The notes: a model not told the origin generated them from the sequence alone. Counted from the stretch's first letter, positions 1 to 5,104 are shown. The stretch is DNA of 7,537 nucleotides from CADEED01 sp046733635 (GCA_046733635.1 JBKPPO010000037.1:1-7537); one strand, 5' to 3'. Translations and numbers: made by a program.

Positions 1-455
1 GCCACGGACCAGCGCGTGGCGAACACCAGCGGCAGGCCTGACAACGCCCAGCTCAGGAAGAGTTCATAGACGTCCGCGCCGGTTTGATAGGTCTGGCCGA
101 ACAACGCGAGTAGCGCACCCGCGACGATGAAGGCCAGGAATCCCGCGCCGCGCCCCACGAATGACGGCGGTGGTCTGGCCACCGCCACCGCGACGCAGGC
201 CAGGAACAGCAGCTCGAGCAGCGCGAAACGCCCCATGACGGCGATGCGGCTCCAGTTCGCGGCAACGAAGAACACGACGCCCGACGCCAGCGACAAAACG
301 CCGCCGATGCGCAGGCATCGCGAGAGAAACTCCAGGGCTTCGGCGCGCGAAGGACGAGCGTCCGCGAATCCGAACAAGGTATCGACGCCGCGTTCGTCCA
401 ATGACCAGGACTTCGCCAGTTGATCCAGTTCGCTTCGCTTCGGGCGGGACGACAC
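1..455 (-). CDS. DUF2157-type integral membrane protein, N-terminal part (C-terminus beyond left edge)
   Basis: The first 151 codons of a minus-strand gene lie in the window. A soluble N-terminal stretch of about 45 residues (including WSLDERGVDTLFGFAD) is followed by hydrophobic segments near residues 50-68, 74-94, 107-124 and 131-148. The segment GQTYQTGADVYELFLSWAL at about 120-138 is the hallmark I recall for DUF2157 membrane proteins, whose function is unknown to me. The start is GTG at 455: no ATG occurs in frame before residue 74, and no Shine-Dalgarno sequence is visible. A sigma70-like promoter ends 7 bases upstream of the GTG, so the transcript would begin at or next to the start codon, which explains the missing RBS. 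The family call is fairly sure; the function is not known. Confidence 0.8.
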   Translation of the reverse strand, partial: MSSRPKRSELDQLAKSWSLDERGVDTLFGFADARPSRAEALEFLSRCLRIGGVLSLASGVVFFVAANWSRIAVMGRFALLELLFLACVAVAVARPPPSFVGRGAGFLAFIVAGALLALFGQTYQTGADVYELFLSWALSGLPLVFATRWSV

Positions 456-462
456 GCGGCGC

Positions 463-490
463 AGTATAGCTACCGCGTCCCGTGTGTCAC
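463..490 (-). promoter_or_regulatory. Sigma70-like promoter of the DUF2157 gene, predicted leaderless
   Basis: On the minus strand GTGACA (485-490) acts as -35 and TATACT (463-468) as -10, separated by 16 bp. The -10 ends 7 bases before the GTG at 455, which places the transcription start at about 455-456 and leaves a 5' UTR of 0-1 nt. Each hexamer differs from consensus at a single position. Confidence 0.55.
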
Positions 491-503
491 CGCCGCATCT
501 TGT

Positions 504-518
504 GATACCCGCGGTATC
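504..518. repeat. 15-bp palindrome GATACC-CGC-GGTATC upstream of the DUF2157 promoter
   Basis: Two perfect 6-bp arms flank a 3-bp centre. The site lies 14 bp upstream of the -35 box of the minus-strand promoter and 12 bp before the start of the TPR remnant. Its position and symmetry would fit an operator or activator site, but no copy is seen elsewhere in the window and the binding protein is unknown. Confidence 0.4.
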
Positions 519-530
519 GCCTAACTCGCC

Positions 531-881
531 ATGACCCAATGCGCGAAGTCATGCCACATCGCCGATCAGCATCCCAATCTCAGCGATGTCGGCTTGATCC
601 ACGCCGCGGCCGGCCGCCGCGCGGAAGCCGAGGCGGAGGTCGCGCGCATCCAGGCGCTGGGGCAGAGCGGGCGTGTCGTCGGATACGATCTCGCCGTTCT
701 CGAAGCAGCGCTGGGTAGAACGCAGGAAGCCTGCCGGTCGCTCGAACGCGCCGTGGACGACCACGCCATGCTGCTGGGATGGGCGCGACTGGATCCGCGC
801 CTCGACCCGCTGCGCGGCGAAGCCTGCTTCCGCTCCGTCGAAAGTCGCATCTATGGGACCGTGCCAACCGCGGGCCGATGA
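531..881 (+). pseudogene. C-terminal remnant of a TPR protein (probably of the winged-helix/TPR regulator type)
   Basis: The 116-codon frame reads like the tail of a long tetratricopeptide protein. Residues about 15-70 fit TPR helices (GLIHAAAGRRAEAEAEV, LAVLEAALGRTQEACRSLE). Residues about 88-108 (DPRLDPLRGEACFRSVESRI) match the 'DPRFDPLR..PRF..L' ending that I know from TPR-containing CadC-like regulators and kinases. The usual upstream parts (DNA-binding or kinase domain, several TPRs) are absent. A TAA sits in frame at 522-524, and the sequence before that is a promoter for the opposite strand. No ribosome binding site precedes the ATG. Codon use is still GC-rich and normal for the window, so truncation may be recent. 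It could be a genuinely small TPR protein, but lack of an RBS and the family-typical ending favour a fragment. A related full-type gene starts at 6024. Confidence 0.6.
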
Positions 882-921
882 GGCATGCTTGCGCCCGCCG
901 TGCGAAGGGGGCGGCGAATTC

Positions 922-927
922 GAGGAA
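922..927 (+). promoter_or_regulatory. Ribosome binding site that fixes the lactonase start
   Basis: GAGGAA lies 5 nt before the ATG at 933. Neither the earlier in-frame ATG at 885 nor the later one at 984 has a comparable site. Confidence 0.6.
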
Positions 928-932
928 CCCAC

Positions 933-2039
933 ATGAGCGTCCGGCTCGCAGCCTTACTTCTCCTGAGCTTCAGCACCATCAGCATGTCCAAGAACTCACT
1001 GCTCTACATCGCCAGCCAGAATCCCGAGAAGCCCGGCATCCTCACCGCTGAACTGGATGACTCCACGGGTGCGTTGTCGGCGCCGGAGTTCATCCAGGAA
1101 ACCAGGGATCCCTCGCACTTCGAGATCACGCCCAAGGGCACACACTTATATATGTGCAACTCGGGCACGCCGGGCGGCGTGAGCGCTTTCGCCGTGGACA
1201 GGAAGACGGGCGGACTGAAGTTCCTCAACTACATCGAGTCCAAAGGCCGCGGCCCTAGCTACGTGAGCGTGGATGCGTCCGGCAGATACGTTCTCGACGC
1301 CAACTACGGCGGCGGCTTCGTGGAAGTGCTGTCGCTGAACAACGATGGTTCTCTCAAGGAGCAGACCGCGTTCGTGCAGCACATCGGCTCGAGCGTCCAT
1401 GCGCGGCAGGGCAAGCCCTATGCGCACTGGTTTCGCACGGACCCCAGCGGCAAGTTCGCGCTCGCCATGGATCTCGGCACGGACCAGGTGGTGATCTACA
1501 AGCTGGACGCGGCCACCGGAAAACTCACGCCCAACGATCCCGCGTTCGCCAAGGTGAACCCCGGCAGCGGTCCGCGGCATCTCGCCTTCCACCCGAACGG
1601 CAGGTGGATGTACGGCATCCAGGAACTCTCCAGCGAAGTCGTGGCGTTCAACTGGGATGCCTCGAAGGGTTCGCTCGAGCCGTTCCAGGTCGTGAAGACG
1701 CTGGCGGAAACCTTCAAGGACGCGAGCACTGCCGCGGAAATCGCCGTGCGGGGCGATGGAAAATTCCTGTACGCCAGCAATCGCGGCGAGGACAGCATCG
1801 TGGTCTACGCCATCGACGCGCGCACCGGCGAGCTCAGCTTCAAGCAACGTGTCTCGTCGGGCGGCAAGACGCCGCGTTACTTCACGTTCGACCCGTCTAA
1901 CCAGTGGTTCGTGGTGAGCAACCAGGAAGGCGGCAACCTGACCGTCTTCCGGGTGGACGCGAAGACGGGCGAACTGTCGCCCACTGGCAACGCCGTACGA
2001 GTCACGCGCCCCATGGGCGTGGTATTCGCCCCCCGATAG
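933..2039 (+). CDS. Lactonase-family seven-bladed beta-propeller protein (6-phosphogluconolactonase-like)
   Basis: The 368-aa protein is a beta-propeller of the YbhE/Pgl lactonase family. Repeated blade cores are visible: GPSYVSVDASGRYVLDANYG (108-127), FRTDPSGKFALAMDLGTDQV (167-186), GPRHLAFHPNGRWMYGIQE (213-231), AAEIAVRGDGKFLYASNRGE (267-286) and TPRYFTFDPSNQWFVVSNQE (313-332). By position, H165, R215, E231 and R284 correspond to the His/Arg/Glu/Arg active-site set described for fungal muconate lactonizing enzyme of this fold; I recall this and have not aligned it. The family hydrolyses or forms sugar-acid and other lactones, but the substrate here is unknown. The chosen ATG has a good RBS and gives a short hydrophobic leader (residues 3-14) that may be a Sec signal, though no clear AXA cleavage site is seen. 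Starting at 984 would give a cytosolic form. The stop is followed by structured DNA and the Hpt gene. Confidence 0.88.
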   Translation: MSVRLAALLLLSFSTISMSKNSLLYIASQNPEKPGILTAELDDSTGALSAPEFIQETRDPSHFEITPKGTHLYMCNSGTPGGVSAFAVDRKTGGLKFLNYIESKGRGPSYVSVDASGRYVLDANYGGGFVEVLSLNNDGSLKEQTAFVQHIGSSVHARQGKPYAHWFRTDPSGKFALAMDLGTDQVVIYKLDAATGKLTPNDPAFAKVNPGSGPRHLAFHPNGRWMYGIQELSSEVVAFNWDASKGSLEPFQVVKTLAETFKDASTAAEIAVRGDGKFLYASNRGEDSIVVYAIDARTGELSFKQRVSSGGKTPRYFTFDPSNQWFVVSNQEGGNLTVFRVDAKTGELSPTGNAVRVTRPMGVVFAPR

Positions 2040-2051
2040 GGCGCTAACAAG

Positions 2052-2113
2052 TTCCCCGTCGCCGAATGGCTACGCTGGGTGGCGCGCGGTCTTGAACCGG
2101 GGAAACTAACCCC
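2052..2113 (+). repeat. Competing inverted repeats between the lactonase and Hpt genes
   Basis: TTCCCCG (2052-2058) pairs perfectly with CGGGGAA (2098-2104) across a 39-nt loop. The GGGG of the right arm (2099-2102) can instead pair with CCCC at 2110-2113 around a 7-nt loop. No T-run follows, so this is not a classical intrinsic terminator. It could be the lactonase 3' end or part of the Hpt leader. Confidence 0.3.
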
Positions 2114-2149
2114 ATCTTGGCCGGCAGCCACCAGAGGTACGCCACCGCA

Positions 2150-2500
2150 ATGACTGACGCTCGCGACCCGGAACACGCGGACGCCCGACGCAAACAACTC
2201 ATCGACCTGTTCCTGCGTCGCACACAGGCGGAGGTCGAGCAGATGCGCCGCAACGTTCCGAAGCTGATCTCCGGCGAAGCGACGGTGTGGCACGAGTTGC
2301 GCTTCCACGCGCAGCGCATCGGCGGGCAGGCAGCGGGACTGGATCTGGGCGTGCTGAGCGCCTGCGCGAAGGAACTCGCGCGGTTGGCCGACGAGAGGTT
2401 CACGAGGTCAGACCTCGACGCACATTTCCTGCTGAGCACCACGAGCGCCATCGAGATGGTGGCCATCGAGCTCAACGACCTCTTCTCACAACAGCCTTGA
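2150..2500 (+). CDS. Stand-alone Hpt (histidine phosphotransfer) domain protein
   Basis: The 116-aa helical protein has the core of an Hpt domain: LIDLFLRRTQAEVEQMRR (helix, 17-34), then ELRFHAQRIGGQAAGLDLG (49-67), then a helix rich in A, L and charged residues. H53 in HAQRIGGQA sits where Hpt proteins carry the phosphorylated His of HxxKG; the usual Lys is Arg here. Such proteins relay phosphate between hybrid histidine kinases and response regulators in the cytoplasm. No kinase or receiver gene is beside it, so its partners must be encoded elsewhere. The ATG at 2150 is preferred: AGAGG (2133-2137) precedes it at a rather long 12 nt, and the alternative TTG at 2117 adds 11 residues that do not look like the domain. 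The gene ends 8 bp from the stop of the convergent 199-aa gene. Confidence 0.78.
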   Translation: MTDARDPEHADARRKQLIDLFLRRTQAEVEQMRRNVPKLISGEATVWHELRFHAQRIGGQAAGLDLGVLSACAKELARLADERFTRSDLDAHFLLSTTSAIEMVAIELNDLFSQQP

Positions 2501-2508
2501 CGGGCGGA

Positions 2509-3108
2509 TCAGACGATACGCAGCGCACGCAAGATGGGGTCATAGCTCATCGACATCTGCAGCAGCGCGCAAACCGTGGCCATCACCGATAACTCGATGC
2601 CGTGTTTCCGCCGTACTTCATTGATGCGATACACGTCGCCCACCATGCGATGCGCGAAAGCGGGACCGAGCCGCTCGAGCAGCGCCGCCCGCTGCACCTC
2701 GGGCACGTCGACCGCCGTCAGCAGTGCGTTGACGAGGTTCACGGCAGATTTCACCTGGCTGCCGGCCACTCGCCCCTCGAGGTAGTGCGCGGTGCGCGAC
2801 GTGATGTATCCCGCGAGATCGGGATCGTCCTGCGCGCAATGCCGGGTCCAGAACGGCGAGAGAACCTCATTGACGAGCGGTTGAAGCTTTTCGCGCTCCT
2901 CGGGCAGCAGGGTCGAGCTCTCGAACGCCGCGATCATCGCGGCGGACACGGCGGCGCAGATCTCGCGGCGGCGCGCCTTGCCGAGGGCGGCATCCGTGAG
3001 CGGCCAGTCCTTGTCGATCAGATTGATGACCGAATTTGAGAATTCGTTGAGGCTCACGCCGTAATCGCGCGCGAGCTGACTGGCGGGTATCCCTCGTGCC
3101 CCTGGCAT
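2509..3108 (-). CDS. Hypothetical all-helical protein, 199 aa
   Basis: I do not recognise this protein. The start is well supported: AAAGGAA (3113-3119) lies 4 nt before the ATG. The sequence has no signal peptide, no membrane span and no metal-binding Cys/His cluster. It is predicted mainly helical, with amphipathic stretches at about 47-64, 70-88, 117-133 and 135-152. The N-terminal ASQLARDYGVSLNEFSNSV (9-27) resembles the beginning of a helix-turn-helix, but the rest does not look like a known DNA-binding domain. Two compact motifs could serve as family markers: FWTRHCAQDDPDLAGYI (86-102) and DVYRINEVRRKHGIEL (158-173). It is a separate transcription unit convergent with the Hpt gene. That it is a real gene is likely from codon use, RBS and length; its role is unknown. 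Confidence 0.7.
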   Translation of the reverse strand: MPGARGIPASQLARDYGVSLNEFSNSVINLIDKDWPLTDAALGKARRREICAAVSAAMIAAFESSTLLPEEREKLQPLVNEVLSPFWTRHCAQDDPDLAGYITSRTAHYLEGRVAGSQVKSAVNLVNALLTAVDVPEVQRAALLERLGPAFAHRMVGDVYRINEVRRKHGIELSVMATVCALLQMSMSYDPILRALRIV

Positions 3109-3134
3109 TTCGTTCCTTTCGCTGACGAGGCCGG

Positions 3135-3163
3135 AGTATGACGATATTTCCGCAGCGCGTCAG
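3135..3163 (-). promoter_or_regulatory. Possible promoter of the 199-aa gene
   Basis: On the minus strand CTGACG (3158-3163) and CATACT (3135-3140) are separated by 17 bp, each with four of six consensus bases. The -10 is 26 nt upstream of the ATG at 3108, leaving room for the RBS. The match is modest. Confidence 0.35.
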
Positions 3164-3247
3164 AACGCGGCGCCTTGTATGAACATGAGCCCTTATGACA
3201 TGGATTGACGCCCAATCGCGCCGCAAGGCCCTCGCGGTAATCGGCGC

Positions 3248-3952
3248 CTACACGGACCGAGGATAGAACTCCCGCATGAGGCGGTCGCCGTACGCCACGA
3301 GGTTGCCGGTGCGTGACAACTTCTCCTGCAACGGAGATTGGAATATCTCCGGCAACCCGCCCGCGACGAACGCGAACACCGTGGCATCGGCGCCGCACGG
3401 CTTGTCGCCCATCAAATAGACGTTGTCGCCCAACACATGAGAGAGCGCTTCGATGGCGCGATTGGCGAGCAGGGTTTTTTCATAGTCGTCGTGCCGGCCC
3501 AGTCCATGGCCATGCAAGGTGCGCCGCACGCTCCTGCGCACCACTCGCTCGATGATCGGCCGGATGACCGCCGGCGCGCGCTTGAAGAAGTGCTTCGGAC
3601 CACGCTCCCAGTTCTCGTCAATGAGCCAGCGCCAGTAGACGAGGTGCCAGTAGAAGTGGTCCTCGAGCATCTTCTCGATGGACCAGGCGATACCCTTCTC
3701 TCGCGCCGTAAGGCCCGCGTCGAAATCGAAGCGGTGTTTCTTCTCGATGTGCAGCCGGATCAGCGTGGAGTCGGCGATCACCGTCTCGCCGTCGCGGATG
3801 TAGGGTAGTTTGCCCTTGGGCGCCTTGGAGAATCCGCGCGTGTCCGTCTCGTACGGCAGGCCCGACAACTTGAGCAGCATCTCCGCCTTCATGACGAAGG
3901 GGCTGGCGTCGGGCAAGCCGAAGAGCGGGCCGTAGGTGTAGAGCTTGATCAC
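3248..3952 (-). CDS. Glutathione S-transferase family protein (metaxin/FAXC-like N-terminal domain)
   Basis: The 234-aa protein begins with a thioredoxin-like GST domain (about 1-75): IKLYTYGPLFGLPDASPFVM, then KGKLPYI (46-52, with the cis-Pro at P50) and IADSTLI (59-65) at the glutathione-contact position. A helical C-terminal domain follows, ending in GDKPCGADATVFAFV (182-196), typical of the GST N-capping box. The 'YGPLFGLPDASPF' start is that of the metaxin/FAXC-like subgroup. Members often carry Cys in SPFC; here it is V20, so a Cys-based mechanism is unlikely. The start codon is GTG, supported by an excellent RBS GGGAGGA (3959-3965) 6 nt upstream. CATAAT (3973-3978) is a possible -10. 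It lies 95 bp downstream of the SRPBCC gene on the same strand and may be transcribed on its own. Substrate unknown. Confidence 0.85.
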   Translation of the reverse strand: MIKLYTYGPLFGLPDASPFVMKAEMLLKLSGLPYETDTRGFSKAPKGKLPYIRDGETVIADSTLIRLHIEKKHRFDFDAGLTAREKGIAWSIEKMLEDHFYWHLVYWRWLIDENWERGPKHFFKRAPAVIRPIIERVVRRSVRRTLHGHGLGRHDDYEKTLLANRAIEALSHVLGDNVYLMGDKPCGADATVFAFVAGGLPEIFQSPLQEKLSRTGNLVAYGDRLMREFYPRSV

Positions 3953-3958
3953 GAGGAA

Positions 3959-3965
3959 TCCTCCC
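3959..3965 (-). promoter_or_regulatory. Strong ribosome binding site deciding the GTG start of the GST gene
   Basis: GGGAGGA on the minus strand lies 6 nt before GTG at 3952. No nearby ATG is in frame. Confidence 0.65.
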
Positions 3966-3972
3966 GCGCCGG

Positions 3973-3978
3973 ATTATG
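3973..3978 (-). promoter_or_regulatory. Possible -10 element of the GST gene
   Basis: CATAAT on the minus strand matches five of six consensus bases and lies 20 nt upstream of the GTG. No convincing -35 is seen 16-18 bp further up, so the call is weak. Confidence 0.3.
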
Positions 3979-4011
3979 GCGGCATCGCCTTTTCCGGGCG
4001 CGGGTGATTCC

Positions 4012-4034
4012 GGGACAGGTGTCAGCCCTGTTCC
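4012..4034. repeat. Short hairpin GGGACAGG-7 nt-CCTGTTCC (REP-like)
   Basis: Eight-base arms flank a 7-base loop; one pair is G.T on the plus strand. The hairpin sits 13 bp past the stop of the SRPBCC gene, between it and the GST gene, and has no following T-run. GGGACAG/CTGTCCC hairpins of this kind recur in intergenic DNA of many proteobacteria, sometimes linked to REP-associated transposases; that link is recollection, and no second copy is in this window. Confidence 0.4.
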
Positions 4035-4047
4035 ATCAACGCTGGGC

Positions 4048-4548
4048 TCAGCTCTCGCCCATGACCTTGCCGGTCTCGAGCAGCGACTTGAGGTCGCTGA
4101 GGATCCAGTTCCATCCGCCGCCGCCCTGTTCGTTGAACGTGGACTGCGTGGCGGCGCTCATGATGGGCGCGCCCGTGGTGTCGTGCGTGACCGTGAGCAG
4201 GCAGAAACCCGGGTGCGAAGCGGTGATTTCGTAGGTGAGACGCGTGAAACCCTCGGCCTTGTGTTCGTCGTTGAACAACCAGCGATAGGTCTGCACGAGT
4301 CGGGAAAGCGGCTTCACCTCCACGATCTCGCCATCGATGATGGTTTCCGGGAGCCCATAGGACTTCATCTGGTCGTTGGCCTTCGCGCGGTATTTGCCGC
4401 CCGGCCTGAGCTCGTATTCCTGCACGGCCTGGTAGCCGTAGCGGCCATTCCACGCAGGATCGGTGATCGCATCCCAGATCGCCTGTGCGGTCGCGCGGAT
4501 GTAGATCTGGTGGATGTGCGTCACGCGGTCTTTTTTGCCTTGGTCCAT
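4048..4548 (-). CDS. SRPBCC-domain protein, AHSA1 (activator of Hsp90 ATPase homologue 1-like) family
   Basis: The 166-aa protein fits the START-like AHSA1 group. It has a beta strand and helix at the start (IYIRATAQAIWDAITDPAW, 15-33), LRPGGKYR (48-55), a DGEIVEVKPLSRLVQTYRW strand pair (72-90) and the closing helix GWNWILSDLKSLLETGK (145-161). These proteins form a hydrophobic cavity and are thought to bind small hydrophobic ligands; the ligand here is unknown. The gene overlaps the arsR gene upstream, so the two are co-transcribed; ArsR plus SRPBCC pairs are common. ATG at 4548 overlaps arsR by 28 bp and has only a distant GGAG. GTG at 4524 would overlap the arsR stop as GTGA and begin the protein with THIHQIYIRA, closer to the usual family start. 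Either start is possible. Confidence 0.88.
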   Translation of the reverse strand: MDQGKKDRVTHIHQIYIRATAQAIWDAITDPAWNGRYGYQAVQEYELRPGGKYRAKANDQMKSYGLPETIIDGEIVEVKPLSRLVQTYRWLFNDEHKAEGFTRLTYEITASHPGFCLLTVTHDTTGAPIMSAATQSTFNEQGGGGWNWILSDLKSLLETGKVMGES

Positions 4549-4868
4549 GATTTGCGGGTCTCCAAAGTTGTCTTGAGGTCCGCGAGGGCTGACACCTCGC
4601 GTTCTGTGTACTTGTCGATCCAGCGGTCGTGGATCAGACGGATCGGGACGGCGTTGAGGAAATGAAGTTTTTCGCGCCCTTCACGCCGGGTGATGACGAG
4701 GCCCGCCTCTTCGAGCACCTTGAGGTGCTTCATGACGCCGAAGCGCGTCATCTCGAGTTCCCACTCGAGCTCGCCCAGCGTCTGGCCGTCCCGCTTGTGC
4801 AGGAGATCCAGCAGGAATCGGCGCGACGTATCCGCCAGCGCCTTGAACACCAGGTCCTCGTTCAACAT
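4521..4868 (-). CDS. ArsR-family winged-helix transcriptional repressor, autoregulatory partner of the SRPBCC gene
   Basis: The 115-aa protein has an ArsR winged helix: VFKALADTSRRFLLDLL (7-23), the recognition-helix region TRFGVMKHLKVLEEAGLV (41-58) and the wing ITRREGREKLHFLN (59-72). It has no Cys-containing metal site, so it is not a classic metal sensor; this subfamily is usually found with AHSA1/SRPBCC genes. I choose ATG at 4868, since MLNEDLVFKALAD matches the family start. The GTG at 4898 would add ten residues encoded by the operator and -10 box themselves. There is no RBS, but the -10 ends 7 nt upstream, so the mRNA should be leaderless. Its gene and the SRPBCC gene overlap. The protein most likely binds the palindrome in its own promoter; the ligand is unknown. 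Confidence 0.88.
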   Translation of the reverse strand: MLNEDLVFKALADTSRRFLLDLLHKRDGQTLGELEWELEMTRFGVMKHLKVLEEAGLVITRREGREKLHFLNAVPIRLIHDRWIDKYTEREVSALADLKTTLETRKSWTKAKKTA

Positions 4869-4875
4869 GGCCGGG

Positions 4876-4905
4876 ACTATAGGTGACCATTTGGTCACAT
4901 GTCAA
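4876..4905 (-). promoter_or_regulatory. Promoter of the arsR-SRPBCC operon (leaderless)
   Basis: On the minus strand a perfect TTGACA (4900-4905) and TATAGT (4876-4881, five of six) are separated by 18 bp. The -10 ends 7 nt before the ATG at 4868, so the RNA would start at 4868 or 4869. This is the best promoter in the window. Confidence 0.8.
4883..4898. promoter_or_regulatory. Operator palindrome in the arsR promoter spacer
   Basis: GTGACCAAATGGTCAC (minus strand) is a 16-bp palindrome with 14 symmetric bases, lying entirely between -35 and -10. A dimer bound here would block RNA polymerase. Size and position fit an ArsR-family operator, so autorepression is the natural inference. Confidence 0.75.
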
Positions 4906-4921
4906 AGGTAAGCATTTTCGT

Positions 4922-4941
4922 GCGGAGATTTCCGCGTTTTT
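4922..4941 (+). terminator. Weak terminator-like hairpin with T5 on the plus strand
   Basis: GCGGA (4922-4926), loop GATT, TCCGC (4931-4935), then G and five Ts (4937-4941). The stem is only 5 bp plus possible G.T pairs, and no plus-strand gene ends here. It may only limit antisense transcription toward the DUF167 remnant, or be chance. Confidence 0.25.
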
Positions 4942-5076
4942 CAGTCAGCGATCTGCAGGAGTTTCAGCCGGCTCGACGCGCCGGACTTCACCGTGACCTG
5001 CCTTGCGCACGCCGAAGTGCGCCACGAGCTCGTCGACGCGCGAGTTGGGTTTCACTTTCAGCTTCAGGGTGCGCAA
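4941..5076 (-). pseudogene. Decayed DUF167 (YggU-like) gene with internal deletion and frameshift
   Basis: Minus-strand codons from about 5076 give LRTLKLKVKPNSRVDEL, the typical first strand of DUF167 proteins. These run directly into VAHFGVRKA, which belongs near the C-terminal third of the family. The middle, including the conserved PPVDGKAN-type segment (about 30 residues), is missing. After GCA at 4999-5001 the frame breaks: reading on from 4997 in the next frame gives VTVKSGASSRLKLLQIAD and a TGA at 4941-4943, the normal C-terminus. In the original frame the reading continues without homology to a TGA at 4945-4947. The first codon may be the TTG at 5074-5076; no RBS is seen. The repeated word CTCGTG may have guided the deletion. 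The original function of DUF167 is unknown. It lies between the NPQPLPP gene and the arsR promoter. Confidence 0.78.
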
Positions 5077-5104
5077 CGTGCGCGAGACTATCGCATCGGA
5101 ACTT

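Noticed and set aside
127..423. 98-codon plus-strand frame opposite the DUF2157 gene
   Set aside because: The minus strand has hydrophobic membrane segments and the GQTYQTGAD motif; the plus product is Arg/Ser/Asn-rich noise.
549..932. 127-codon minus-strand frame opposite the TPR remnant
   Set aside because: The plus strand shows TPR-like patterns and the DPRLDPLR ending, whereas the minus product has no family signs.
1138..1158. AT-rich stretch with TATATA and a near-palindrome inside the lactonase gene
   Set aside because: It encodes the conserved-looking THLYMCN in frame; there is no matching -35 or downstream gene start, so an internal promoter is not supported.
1146..1847. 233-codon minus-strand frame opposite the lactonase gene
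   Set aside because: The plus strand holds conserved propeller blades over the whole stretch; the antisense product has no domain and no RBS-supported start.
3338..3808. 156-codon plus-strand frame opposite the GST gene
   Set aside because: Shadow of the GST gene, which has motifs and a strong RBS.
3976..4665. 229-codon plus-strand frame opposite the SRPBCC and arsR genes
   Set aside because: It crosses two well-recognised minus-strand genes and gives a His/Arg-rich product without family features.
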